Below, one piece after another: positions 46,524 through 54,736 of a DNA stretch of 64,000 nt. This DNA comes from Arthrobacter sp. 9AX (GTDB lineage Bacteria > Actinomycetota > Actinomycetes > Actinomycetales > Micrococcaceae): contig NZ_LR733293.1 in assembly GCF_902506095.1 (NCBI RefSeq), positions 1,443,103 to 1,507,102 of the forward strand, written 5' to 3'. Below the pieces are notes generated by a model, which was not told the origin of the DNA, searched no databases, and saw only the letters and a list, made by a program, of their open reading frames with translations. The position numbers and the translations under genes were made by a program. The stretch's first letter is position 1. Every line of letters begins with the position of its first letter.

Positions 46524-47195
46524 GTGGAAGATTACACGGCAGCCGCCCGGGACGAATCCCGCCAACCATCACCGCAGGACCTGGAAGTACTGAGCCGCCA
46601 ATTGGGCCGGCCGGTGCGTGACGTGGTGGAAATTCCTGCACGCTGCATCTGCGGCAACCCCCTGGTGGCCGCTACCGCTCCGCGCCTGGCCAACGGGACA
46701 CCATTCCCCACCACTTTCTACCTGACGCATCCCGTCATCACCTCGGCAGTCTCCCGGCTGGAAGCCGCCGGCGTAATGAACGAGATGAATGACCAGTTGG
46801 CCGGTGATGAGGAACTCGCCGCCGCGTACCGCTCCGCGCACGAGGCCTACCTCGCCGCGCGGGCCGCCATCGGTGAACGGTCCGGCATCGGGCCTGTTCC
46901 CGAAATCGATGGCATCTCCGCCGGCGGGATGCCCACGCGCGTCAAATGCCTGCACGTCCTGGTGGGCCACTCGCTGGCCGCCGGCCCCGGAGTCAACCCC
47001 CTCGGGGACCGGGCCATCGCAGCCATCAGCGAATGGTGGACCGCGGACAGGTGCTACTGCGCCGGGGCCTGGGACACCTCCGGGGAAGCGCCCTCCAAGG
47101 ACCTGAGCCGGCACGGCCCGCAGGGGCTCCCGGACATCGTGGGCCGCCCCGCCCCCGTCCGGAAAACCTCCGGCACCACGGAGGCGGCCAAATGA
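46524..47195 (+). CDS. DUF501 family protein
   Basis: A 223-residue cytoplasmic protein of unknown function, from GTG 46524 with AGGAAGG upstream. Conserved features are the cysteine segment RCICGNPLVAATAPRL, PFPTTFYLTHP, and a C-terminal VKCLHVLVGHSLA...NPLGDRA...CYC. The paired cysteines could bind metal, but that is conjecture. It lies between the FtsB-like gene and ppx in most actinobacteria; its stop overlaps the ppx start by four bases. Confidence 0.9.
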   Translation: MEDYTAAARDESRQPSPQDLEVLSRQLGRPVRDVVEIPARCICGNPLVAATAPRLANGTPFPTTFYLTHPVITSAVSRLEAAGVMNEMNDQLAGDEELAAAYRSAHEAYLAARAAIGERSGIGPVPEIDGISAGGMPTRVKCLHVLVGHSLAAGPGVNPLGDRAIAAISEWWTADRCYCAGAWDTSGEAPSKDLSRHGPQGLPDIVGRPAPVRKTSGTTEAAK

Positions 47196-48139
47196 CGCGT
47201 GTCGCCGCCATCGACTGCGGCACCAACTCCATCCGCCTCCTGATCGCGGACATCGTACGCAGCAACGGCGCCACCACCCTGACGGACGTGGTCCGTGAAA
47301 TGCGGGTGGTCCGGCTGGGGCAGGGAGTGGACGCCACCGGTGAACTCGCTCCGGAGGCCCTGGAGCGTACTTTCGCGGCCACCGCCGATTACGCCCGGCT
47401 CATCAAGGAGCACGAAGCGGTCCAGGTGCGTTTTGTGGCCACGTCTGCCAGCCGCGACGCCCGCAACAGGGACGTCTTCGTGGACGGAATCCGGAACCTG
47501 CTGGGCGTTGAACCGGAGGTCATCTCCGGCGACGAGGAAGCCGCCCTCTCCTTCGCCGGCGCCAGCAGCGTCCTGCCCATCCTGGACGGCCAGGAGGTAT
47601 TGGTGGTGGACCTCGGCGGCGGAAGCACCGAATTCGTCCTTGGCACCGCAGCCGGGGTGACAGCGGCCAAATCCGTGGACATCGGATGCGTCCGCCTCAC
47701 TGAACGTCACCTGCGCCAGGACCCGCCCACGGCGGAACAGATCGCTTCCGCCCAGGCCGACGTGGACAACGCCATCGCCCGCGCACGGCAGGACGTTCCG
47801 CTGGAACGCGCCACCGCCGTCGTCGGTGTTGCCGGATCCATCACCACCATCACCGCGCACGCCATGCGGCTGCCCGGGTATTCGCCGGACGCCATTCACG
47901 GCACCGAACTGCCCCTGGACACTGTCCGTGCGGCCGCCAGCGACCTCCTGGCCATGGACCGCGCCGACCGTGCCGCACTGCCCTACATGCACCCCGGCCG
48001 CGTGGACGTCATCGGCGCTGGCGGGCTGGTGTGGGGCCGGATCCTGGAACGGCTGGCCGAGCTGACCGGCGGGCGGATCACCACGGCCACGGCCAGCGAA
48101 CACGATATCCTCGACGGCATCGCCCTGAGCATCGGCTAA
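47192..48139 (+). CDS. ppx: Exopolyphosphatase (Ppx/GppA family)
   Basis: A 315-residue actin-fold phosphatase, the short actinobacterial form without a C-terminal HD domain. IDCGTNSIRLLIAD is the first phosphate loop, DLGGGSTEFVLG the second, with SGDEEAALSF between. It removes phosphate from polyphosphate or pppGpp. ATG 47192 overlaps the DUF501 stop (ATGA). The protease gene follows seven bases after its stop. Confidence 0.93.
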   Translation: MTRVAAIDCGTNSIRLLIADIVRSNGATTLTDVVREMRVVRLGQGVDATGELAPEALERTFAATADYARLIKEHEAVQVRFVATSASRDARNRDVFVDGIRNLLGVEPEVISGDEEAALSFAGASSVLPILDGQEVLVVDLGGGSTEFVLGTAAGVTAAKSVDIGCVRLTERHLRQDPPTAEQIASAQADVDNAIARARQDVPLERATAVVGVAGSITTITAHAMRLPGYSPDAIHGTELPLDTVRAAASDLLAMDRADRAALPYMHPGRVDVIGAGGLVWGRILERLAELTGGRITTATASEHDILDGIALSIG

Positions 48140-48145
48140 GCGCCC

Positions 48146-49528
48146 ATGCAGAAACACGCGACCGGGAAAACACCACCACCCGGCCAGGCCGCTGCGGCTG
48201 TGCTGGCCCTGCTGCTGGCCGCCTGCTGCCTCGCCACAGGACTCTTCACCGCGCCCGCGGCCCACGCGGACGAGTGGCGTGACAAGCAGTACTGGCTGGC
48301 CGAATCAGGAATCACCAAGGCCTGGGAGGTCTCCAAGGGCGCCGGCGTGAAGGTGGCCGTGATCGACAGCGGCGTTGACGCCAAGCACCCCGACCTCAAG
48401 GGAGCCGTTGTGGGCGGCTACGACGCCTCCGGCTCCGGGCAACCCGACGGGCAGAAGATTGTGGGCTCCAAGACCGAACACGGCACCCTGGTGGCCACCA
48501 TGCTCGCCGGCCGCGGCCACCAGCCTGCCGACGCCACAGCCAGCCCGTCGCCCGGACCGGGGCTTCCGCCGGACGGCATCGTGGGCGTAGCCCCGGAAGC
48601 CCAGATCCTCTCCGTCTCCACCTGGCTGGGTTCAACCAACCCCTCGGGCAAGAGTGACCAGGACCAGATCCCGGAAGCCGTCCGTTGGGCCGTGGACAAC
48701 GGCGCCAAGGTCATCAACATCTCCCTGGGCAGCACCACCCCGCAGTGGCCGCAGAGCTGGGATGCCGCCTTCCTCTACGCCGAGCAAAAAGACGTGGTGA
48801 TTGTGGCCGCTGCCGGCAACCGGGTGGGCGGCAACATCCAGGTGGGCGCGCCGGCCACCATTCCGGGCGTCCTGACAGTCGCGGGACTGGACCGGAAGGG
48901 AACCGCGTCCGTCGACGCGTCCTCGCAGGGAATCAGCATCGGCGTTGCCGCACCCGCCGAGAACCTGCTCGGCGGCATCCCCGGCGGCAGCTACGCGGAA
49001 TGGCAGGGAACCTCCGGCTCCACGCCCATCGTTGCCGGCGTTGCCGCGCTGATCCGCTCCAAGTGGCCGGACATGAACGCCAAGCAGGTCATCAACAGGA
49101 TCGTTTCCACCGCCAAGGACGCCGGCGCCCCCGGCAAGGACCCGCTGTACGGCTTCGGTGTGCTGAACGCCGAGGCTGCGCTCAAGGATGATGTTCCGGA
49201 AGTATCGGCCAACCCGTTGGGCTCCATCGCCGAGTGGATCCGCGTGCACCGGCGGGGAAACCTGGCCACCCCGGCTCCCGTGCCCACCGCCGAGCTCCCC
49301 AGCGCCGTGGCCACCCTGCCCGAGGCCACCGTGCCCGCCGTGAAGGCCCCGTCCCAGCGGGACAGTGCCCTGGGCGCCGCCGTCGTGATCGGTTTTGGCC
49401 TGCTGTTCGTGGCCATTATTGCGGGAGCAGTGATCCAGCTGAGGCGGGCCGCCAGGACCCAGGGCGAGTTCCCGGAGGAGCCCGATTCCGGGGTGGCGGA
49501 CCGGGTGGATTCGGGGCGCAAAACCTAG
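48146..49528 (+). CDS. Mycosin-like membrane-anchored subtilase
   Basis: A 460-residue secreted S8 protease with a signal peptide ending near AHA|DEW (residue 41). The complete triad is Asp74 (AVIDSGVDAKHP), His112 (EHGTLVAT) and Ser290 (GTSGSTPIVAG), with oxyanion Asn225 (AAAGN). After the catalytic domain come a Pro/Ala/Thr-rich linker and a C-terminal membrane helix (near 413-437) with a basic stop-transfer and a short tail. This layout matches mycosins (MycP) of type VII secretion, yet no ESX gene is nearby, so it may have another substrate. Confidence 0.9.
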   Translation: MQKHATGKTPPPGQAAAAVLALLLAACCLATGLFTAPAAHADEWRDKQYWLAESGITKAWEVSKGAGVKVAVIDSGVDAKHPDLKGAVVGGYDASGSGQPDGQKIVGSKTEHGTLVATMLAGRGHQPADATASPSPGPGLPPDGIVGVAPEAQILSVSTWLGSTNPSGKSDQDQIPEAVRWAVDNGAKVINISLGSTTPQWPQSWDAAFLYAEQKDVVIVAAAGNRVGGNIQVGAPATIPGVLTVAGLDRKGTASVDASSQGISIGVAAPAENLLGGIPGGSYAEWQGTSGSTPIVAGVAALIRSKWPDMNAKQVINRIVSTAKDAGAPGKDPLYGFGVLNAEAALKDDVPEVSANPLGSIAEWIRVHRRGNLATPAPVPTAELPSAVATLPEATVPAVKAPSQRDSALGAAVVIGFGLLFVAIIAGAVIQLRRAARTQGEFPEEPDSGVADRVDSGRKT

Positions 49529-49550
49529 GGCGGGCAGCGTCGACAACAGT

Positions 49551-49581
49551 TAGTGAAGATTTTCACAAACTGCTGTATCCT
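49551..49581 (+). promoter_or_regulatory. Rex-like operator and promoter of ndh
   Basis: TAGTGAA-GATT-TTCACAA at 49551-49568 matches the Rex consensus TTGTGAA-N4-TTCACAA with one mismatch. It covers the -35 position of a TATCCT -10 (49576-49581) that ends seven bases before the ndh ATG. Rex senses NADH/NAD and commonly represses ndh in actinobacteria. Confidence 0.75.
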
Positions 49582-49588
49582 TGTGGCT

Positions 49589-51070
49589 ATGGCAACCACC
49601 CCAGAGCTCCAGGACCGTCCCAGGGTACTCGTCGTCGGCGGCGGGTACGTCGGCCTGTACGTAGCACTCAAACTGCAGAAGAAGATCGCGAATGCCGGTG
49701 GCATCGTCACCCTCGTGGATCCACTGCCTTACATGACTTACCAGCCCTTCCTGCCCGAGGTGGCAGGCGGCAACATTGAGGCCCGCCATGCTGTGGTCTC
49801 CCACCGCAAGCACCTCCAGCAGACCGAACTGATCCAAGGCCGGGTCACCTCGATCGACCACGAAAACCGCACCGCAGTGGTGGCTCCCGCCGATGGCGGC
49901 GCGCCTTTCGAGGTTCCCTACTTCGACGTCGTCCTGTCCGCCGGTGCCATCACGCGCACCTTCCCCATCAAGGGCCTGGCGGACAAGGGCATCGGCCTGA
50001 AGACCATCGAGGAAGCCGTTGCCCTGCGCAACAAGGTCCTGGAGCGCATCGAGCTTGCGTCCACCATGACCGATCCCGCTGCCCGCGCCAAGGCCCTCAC
50101 CTTCGTGGTGGTGGGCGGCGGTTTTGCCGGCATCGAGTGCATCACCGAAATGGAGGACCTCGCCCGGGCGGCCGTCCGCAACAACCCGCGCATCAAGCAG
50201 GAGGAAGTCCGCTTCGTCCTGGTGGAAGCCATGGGCCGGATCATGCCCGAGGTAACCGCCAAGCAGGCCGAATGGGTAGTGGAGCACCTCCGCAGCCGCG
50301 GCATCGAGGTGCTGTTGAACACCTCCCTGGACAGCGCCGAGGGTACCCTCAAGCTCATCAACCTGCCGGACAAGTCCCCGGCCCAGGAATTCGAAGCGGA
50401 CACCCTCGTCTGGACCGCCGGCGTGCAGGCCAACCCCATGGTCCGCTCCACCGACTTCCCGCTGGAGCCGCGCGGCCGCGTCCGTGTCCTGCCGGACCTG
50501 CGCATCGCCGGCGATGAAGGCATCATCGACAACGCCTGGGCTGCCGGCGACATCGCCGCCGTGCCGGACCTCACCGGCAAGGGCCTGCCGGACGGCACCT
50601 GTGTCCCCAACGCCCAGCACGCGCTCCGCCAGGCCAAGCGCCTCGCAAAGAACCTGTGGGCCTCCCGCTGGGACAAGCCGCTCAAGGACTACAAGCACAA
50701 GAACCTGGGTGCTGTGGCCGGCTTCGGCGAGTGGAAGGGTGTTGCCAACATCAACCTCGTGGGCAGCATCGGCCTCAAGGGCGGGCTCGCCTGGTTGGCC
50801 CACCGCGGCTACCACGGCCTGGCCATGCCCACGTTCGAGCGCAAGTTCCGGGTGATCCTCAACTGGATCATCGCCTTCTTCGCCGGACGCGACACCACTC
50901 AGCTGCTGGACCTGGATAACCCGCGCGGCGCCTTCGTGGCAGCAGCCACCCCGGCTCCCAAGCCTGCGGCCGCTCCCGCAGCGGACGCCGCACCGCCGGC
51001 AGGCGCTCCCGGCTCGGCGGAAAAGACGAAGGTTGATCCCAAGGAAGCGGTTGCGGCCAACGCCAAGTAA
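49589..51070 (+). CDS. ndh: Type II NADH dehydrogenase
   Basis: A 493-residue single-subunit NADH:quinone oxidoreductase. The FAD motif VLVVGGGYVGLYVAL is at residue about 13, the NADH motif FVVVGGGFAGIECITEM near 173, and the C-terminal amphipathic membrane anchor near 405-440. The last 40 residues are Ala/Pro-rich. ATG 49589 fits a leaderless transcript from the TATCCT -10. A Rex-like operator in the promoter suggests induction when NADH accumulates. No neighbour is functionally linked, except that it reduces the same quinone pool as SdhCDAB. Confidence 0.94.
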   Translation: MATTPELQDRPRVLVVGGGYVGLYVALKLQKKIANAGGIVTLVDPLPYMTYQPFLPEVAGGNIEARHAVVSHRKHLQQTELIQGRVTSIDHENRTAVVAPADGGAPFEVPYFDVVLSAGAITRTFPIKGLADKGIGLKTIEEAVALRNKVLERIELASTMTDPAARAKALTFVVVGGGFAGIECITEMEDLARAAVRNNPRIKQEEVRFVLVEAMGRIMPEVTAKQAEWVVEHLRSRGIEVLLNTSLDSAEGTLKLINLPDKSPAQEFEADTLVWTAGVQANPMVRSTDFPLEPRGRVRVLPDLRIAGDEGIIDNAWAAGDIAAVPDLTGKGLPDGTCVPNAQHALRQAKRLAKNLWASRWDKPLKDYKHKNLGAVAGFGEWKGVANINLVGSIGLKGGLAWLAHRGYHGLAMPTFERKFRVILNWIIAFFAGRDTTQLLDLDNPRGAFVAAATPAPKPAAAPAADAAPPAGAPGSAEKTKVDPKEAVAANAK

Positions 51071-51133
51071 GGCCGGTTCTGCCTGACGCGCGGCGTTCAG
51101 CCCGTTGCCACAGGCGTTTTGTTTCAACGCACG

Positions 51134-51168
51134 ACGGCGGCTGTCCCCTTCACGGGGACGGTCGCCGT
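51134..51168 (+). terminator. Terminator after ndh
   Basis: ACGGCG...GTCCCC pairs with GGGGAC...CGCCGT around a TTCA loop with small bulges, followed by TTGCGTTTCG. Confidence 0.75.
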
Positions 51169-51206
51169 TTGCGTTTCGCGGCACAGTTCCCTTTTAGACT
51201 GGCACC

Positions 51207-52217
51207 ATGACTGGCGAGAAGAACCTGCAGGCCCTGCTCGCGGGGATGCGCCCGGTGCAGCGCACCGGTGACTACGTCTATGTCCTGTGGCCGTATGGGC
51301 GGCCGCTGGCACCAGGGATCGAGGCGGCGGTCCGCGAAGCTGAAGGCCTCACCGTGGTGCTGTCCCGGGAGGAGGCGGACAGGGAGGGACTGTCCTACGA
51401 CTTTGTGGGCGCCTGGATCACGCTGGAGATCCATTCGGCACTGGAAGCCGTGGGACTGACCGCCGCGGTGAGCAGGGCTCTCACGGAAGCCAGGATCAGC
51501 TGCAATGTCCTGGCCGGGTTCCACCATGACCACCTCCTGGTCCCGGTGGCGGACGCACCCCGGGCCCTCGAGGTCCTGACTGAACTCTCCGCCCACAGCC
51601 GGCAGGAGCCGGGCGGGCCGCAGGAACCCGGGCCAGCGCACGGTACCGGCCAGCTGCAGGGTAGCGTCAGGCCGTCCGTGCCCGGGCTGGAACTGCGCGA
51701 TGAAACGCCGGCCGACAGGGACGCAATCCTCGCACTAACGGCTGAGGCCTTCGCCATCTCCCCGGCCACCGGCCTTCCAGCGGACGGGGAGCCGGTGGAA
51801 GTCAACCTGCTCCGCGAGCTGTTTGAAGCCAAGGAGTACCTTCCCGGCCTGAGCGTGGTGGCGGTCCTGGACGGGGAGGTGGTGGGCCACGTCATCAGCA
51901 CCCGCGGTTGGGTGGGTGGCCACGACCTCCTGGGCCTCGGTCCGATCGGCGTTGCGCCGCGGCTCCAGAGAAGGGGCATCGGGTCCGCACTCATGAACGA
52001 AAGCATTGCCCGCGCAAACGCAGCGGGGGAGAGCGGCATCGCCCTCCTGGGCAGCACGGAGTATTATCCGCGGTTTGGCTTTGTCCCCGCCGCCACGCTG
52101 GGGGTCCTTCCGCCCGAGGACGTGTGGGGAGACCATTTCCAGCTCCTGCCGCTCGCCCTCTGGCCCGGAGGCATCCATGGTGTTTTCCGGTATGCCGAAC
52201 CATTCACCCGCCTCTGA
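51207..52217 (+). CDS. ACT-domain / GNAT N-acetyltransferase fusion
   Basis: A 336-residue two-domain protein. Residues 1-130 form an ACT-like module (VLSREEADREGLSYDFVGAWITLEIHS; ISCNVLAGFHHDHLLVPV), a Gly/Pro/Gln-rich linker spans about 130-152, and residues 155-336 form a GNAT acetyltransferase with the acetyl-CoA loop APRLQRRGIGSALMNESI and the terminal YYPRFGFVPA. ACT domains bind amino acids, so the acetyltransferase may be allosterically controlled or aimed at an amino-acid-like substrate. TAGACT (51195-51200) precedes ATG by six bases (leaderless). The next gene, 20 bases on, is a tRNA. Confidence 0.88.
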   Translation: MTGEKNLQALLAGMRPVQRTGDYVYVLWPYGRPLAPGIEAAVREAEGLTVVLSREEADREGLSYDFVGAWITLEIHSALEAVGLTAAVSRALTEARISCNVLAGFHHDHLLVPVADAPRALEVLTELSAHSRQEPGGPQEPGPAHGTGQLQGSVRPSVPGLELRDETPADRDAILALTAEAFAISPATGLPADGEPVEVNLLRELFEAKEYLPGLSVVAVLDGEVVGHVISTRGWVGGHDLLGLGPIGVAPRLQRRGIGSALMNESIARANAAGESGIALLGSTEYYPRFGFVPAATLGVLPPEDVWGDHFQLLPLALWPGGIHGVFRYAEPFTRL

Positions 52218-52237
52218 CGGGATACCATGGAGCCGTT

Positions 52238-52314
52238 GCCCCAGTAGCCCAATTGGCAGAGGCAGCGGACTTAAAATCCGCGTGTTGTGGGTTCGAGTCC
52301 CACCTGGGGTACCA
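52238..52314 (+). tRNA. tRNA with UAA anticodon (tRNA-Leu by anticodon, but class I structure)
   Basis: A complete 77-base cloverleaf with encoded CCA. Acceptor GCCCCAG pairs with CTGGGGT (a G1-T72 wobble), the anticodon arm is GCGGA-CTTAAAA-TCCGC with anticodon TAA at 52272-52274, the T arm is GTGGG-TTCGAGT-CCCAC, and the discriminator is A73. The variable region is only about five bases, whereas ordinary bacterial tRNA-Leu has a long variable arm. By anticodon it reads UUA, the rarest codon here; its aminoacylation is uncertain. Confidence 0.93.
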
Positions 52315-52346
52315 ACCCGCCGCCGGCCTGCAGAGGCCGCACGCAA

Positions 52347-52375
52347 GGAAGCCGCCCGCACCGCGGGCGGCTTCC
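52347..52375 (+). terminator. Terminator after the tRNA gene
   Basis: Thirteen-base stem GGAAGCCGCCCGC/GCGGGCGGCTTCC with a three-base loop, followed by CGCTTTT. It ends the tRNA transcript and separates it from livK. Confidence 0.85.
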
Positions 52376-52413
52376 CGCTTTTAATTTCGCATATGCAACG
52401 ACTGTTATATAGA

Positions 52414-52429
52414 TGTGACCTCAGTCACT
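52414..52429 (+). promoter_or_regulatory. CRP/GlxR-like site upstream of livK
   Basis: TGTGA-CCTCAG-TCACT matches the CRP-type consensus TGTGA-N6-TCACA with one mismatch. A plausible promoter (TTATCT, 17-base spacer, TAGCTT at 52452-52457) puts its centre about 42 bases before the expected transcript start, a classical activator position. Inferred. Confidence 0.5.
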
Positions 52430-52463
52430 TATCTTCGCTTGGGATTTGCACTAGCTTGAAGCT

Positions 52464-52483
52464 AAATCAGGAACACCTGATTT
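52464..52483 (+). promoter_or_regulatory. 5' leader hairpin of livK
   Basis: AAATCAGG-AACA-CCTGATTT is a perfect eight-base stem followed by two more T, near the expected 5' end of the livK mRNA. It could stabilise the mRNA or act as a weak attenuator. Confidence 0.4.
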
Positions 52484-52528
52484 TTCGTGTCAAAGGCCGT
52501 TCGCACCTTTAGATCGAGGAGCTCGTAA

Positions 52529-53881
52529 ATGACTTTATTCCCCCATGCGGGAACCCGCGCCGCCAAGCTGACAGTGCTTGGCATCGGCGTCGCCTTTATG
52601 GCGACAGCCTGCGGCGGTTCGTCCACACCCACGGCGTCCGAGTCCACCACCGCCGCTGCGGCAGGAATTGCGTGCCCGGCCCCGGGCTCCACCAGCGGAA
52701 GCACGGCACAGGCTACGGGCGGGGGCGGCGCTGTTCCTCCGTCCACCGGATCAACAGCAACGCCGCTGAAGCTCGGTTCGCTGCTGCCCACCACCGGTTC
52801 CCTCGCCTTCCTTGGCCCGCCCGAAATCGCGGGCGTCAACCTGGGCGTCAAGGAAGTCAACGACGCCGGCGGCGTCCTGGGCAAGCCCATCGAGGTCGTG
52901 CACCGCGACTCCGGTGACACCAAGACGGACATCGCCACCCAGTCCACGTCCGCCCTGCTCGGCCAGGGGGTCAATGCGATCATCGGGGCGGCGTCCTCCG
53001 GCGTCTCCAAGACGGTCATCAACCAGATCACCGGTGCAGGCGTTATCCAGTTCTCGCCCGCCAACACCTCCCCGGACTTCACCACCTGGGATGACAAGGG
53101 CCTCTACTGGCGCACCGCTCCCTCGGACGTGCTCCAGGGCAAGGTCCTGGGCAACTACATGGCAACCTGTGGTGCCCAGACCATTGGCATGGTGGTGCTG
53201 AACGACGCCTACGGCACAGGGCTCGCCAAGAACGTCAAGGCCGCGTTTGAAGCGGCCGGCGGCCAGGTTGTTGCGGAGGAACTCTTCAACACCGGCGACA
53301 CGCAATTCGGCAGCCAGGTGGACAAGGTGATCGCGGCCAAGCCGGATGCCTATGTGCTGATCACCTTCGACGAAGCCAAGAGCATCATTCCGCTCATCAC
53401 CGGCAAGGGTGCGAAGCCGGGGCAGCTGTTCCTGGTTGACGGCAACACCTCGGACTACAGCAAGGACTTCCAGCCAGGCACCATGCTTGGAGCGCACGGT
53501 ACCTTCCCGGGAACGTTCGCCCAGGAATCCTTCACCAAGAAGCTTCTCGAGGTGGATCCGGCCCTGAAGGACTTCACGTATGGCGGCGAATCCTACGATG
53601 CTGTCAACCTGATCTCCCTGGCAGCGGAAGCTGCCGGCAGCACCAGCGGCCCTGAAATCGCCAAGCAGCTCAAGGCAGTTTCCGAGTCCGGCGAAAAGTG
53701 CTCAACCTTCGCCGCCTGCGTCACGCTGCTCCGCCAGGGCAAGGATATCGACTACGACGGCCAGTCCGGTCCCATCACGTTCTCCGACGCCGGTGACCCG
53801 ACCGAAGCCTACATCGGCATCTACGAGTACACGAACGACAACAAGCTCAAGCCCCTCCAGTCTGAGTTTGGCAAGCTGTAG
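52529..53881 (+). CDS. livK: Branched-chain amino-acid ABC transporter binding lipoprotein (LivK type)
   Basis: A 450-residue lipoprotein (lipobox MATACGG, Cys near residue 29). A 60-residue low-complexity Ser/Thr/Ala/Gly linker precedes the type 1 periplasmic-binding (Peripla_BP_6) domain: LGSLLPTTGSLAFLGPPEIAGVNLGVKEVNDAGGV shortened here to its core GSLLPTTGSLAFLG, then VNAIIGAASSG and VVLNDAYGTGLAKN. It should bind Leu/Ile/Val or a related amide for LivHMGF, whose operon lies opposite at 53954-58151. GAGGAG precedes the ATG. Confidence 0.91.
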   Translation: MTLFPHAGTRAAKLTVLGIGVAFMATACGGSSTPTASESTTAAAAGIACPAPGSTSGSTAQATGGGGAVPPSTGSTATPLKLGSLLPTTGSLAFLGPPEIAGVNLGVKEVNDAGGVLGKPIEVVHRDSGDTKTDIATQSTSALLGQGVNAIIGAASSGVSKTVINQITGAGVIQFSPANTSPDFTTWDDKGLYWRTAPSDVLQGKVLGNYMATCGAQTIGMVVLNDAYGTGLAKNVKAAFEAAGGQVVAEELFNTGDTQFGSQVDKVIAAKPDAYVLITFDEAKSIIPLITGKGAKPGQLFLVDGNTSDYSKDFQPGTMLGAHGTFPGTFAQESFTKKLLEVDPALKDFTYGGESYDAVNLISLAAEAAGSTSGPEIAKQLKAVSESGEKCSTFAACVTLLRQGKDIDYDGQSGPITFSDAGDPTEAYIGIYEYTNDNKLKPLQSEFGKL

Positions 53882-53900
53882 CAGCACTTCCTGAGACACA

Positions 53901-53942
53901 ACAAAGGGAGCCTCCGTCCTGTTGGTCGGAGGCTCCCTTTGT
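53901..53942. terminator. Bidirectional terminator between livK and livF
   Basis: A perfect 16-base inverted repeat (ACAAAGGGAGCCTCCG and complement) with a ten-base loop; it has T-rich or A-rich flanks on both sides, so it can end both convergent transcripts. Confidence 0.9.
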
Positions 53943-53953
53943 GTTTGCGGCGC

Positions 53954-54736
53954 TTAGCCCTCTTCGACGGTGTCGGCCAGGGTGCCGAGGTAGAGCTGGA
54001 TGACCTTGGGATCCTTCATGAGCTCACGGCCGGTGCCGGTGTAGGCATCCCGGCCCTGATCCAGGACGTAGCCGCGGTCGCAGATCTGCAGGCAGCGGCG
54101 GGCGTTCTGCTCCACCATGATCACGGACACGCCCGCCCGGTTGATCTCATGGACGCGCAGGAAGGTTTCGTCCTGCTTGACCGGGGACAGGCCGGCGGAT
54201 GGCTCATCAAGCAGCAGAACAGCCGGGTCCATCATCAGGGCCCGGCCCATGGCCACCATCTGCCGCTCGCCGCCGGACAGCGAGCCCGCCCGCTGGGCGC
54301 GGCGCTTACCGAGTTCGGGGAACAGGCTTGTGACAAAGTCGAAGCGCTGGGCGAAGTCCTTGGGACGCTGGAACATACCCATCTGGAGGTTTTCCTCGAT
54401 GGTCAGGGTGGCGAACACGTTGTTGGTCTGCGGCACAAAGCCCACACCGCGGGTCACCAGCTTGTTGGCTTTCAGTCCCGTGATGTCCTGCCCCCGGACC
54501 ACAACGCTGCCCGAGTGGACCTTGACCAGGCCGAACATGGCCTTCAGGAGGGTCGACTTTCCGGCGCCGTTGGGCCCGATAATGCCGATAAGTTCGCCTT
54601 TGCGGGCTTCAATGCTGCAGCCGTTGAGGATGTTGACCCCCGGCAGGTACCCGGCCACCAGATTGGTGACCTTCACCACGGAGTCACTGTCGCTGACGGG
54701 CTGGGCGGCTTGGGCCGCGCTGGTGCTGCTGCTCAT
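53954..54736 (-). CDS. livF: Branched-chain amino-acid ABC transporter ATPase LivF
   Basis: A 260-residue ATPase with Walker [14 protein letters not shown], signature LSGGERQMVAMGRALM, Walker B VLLLDEPSAGLSP and the LivF-type ending MVEQNARRCLQICDRGYVLDQG. It couples ATP hydrolysis to amino-acid import with LivG. Start overlaps the livG stop by four bases. The first 18 residues are a Ser/Ala-rich extension. Confidence 0.94.
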   Translation of the reverse strand: MSSSTSAAQAAQPVSDSDSVVKVTNLVAGYLPGVNILNGCSIEARKGELIGIIGPNGAGKSTLLKAMFGLVKVHSGSVVVRGQDITGLKANKLVTRGVGFVPQTNNVFATLTIEENLQMGMFQRPKDFAQRFDFVTSLFPELGKRRAQRAGSLSGGERQMVAMGRALMMDPAVLLLDEPSAGLSPVKQDETFLRVHEINRAGVSVIMVEQNARRCLQICDRGYVLDQGRDAYTGTGRELMKDPKVIQLYLGTLADTVEEG

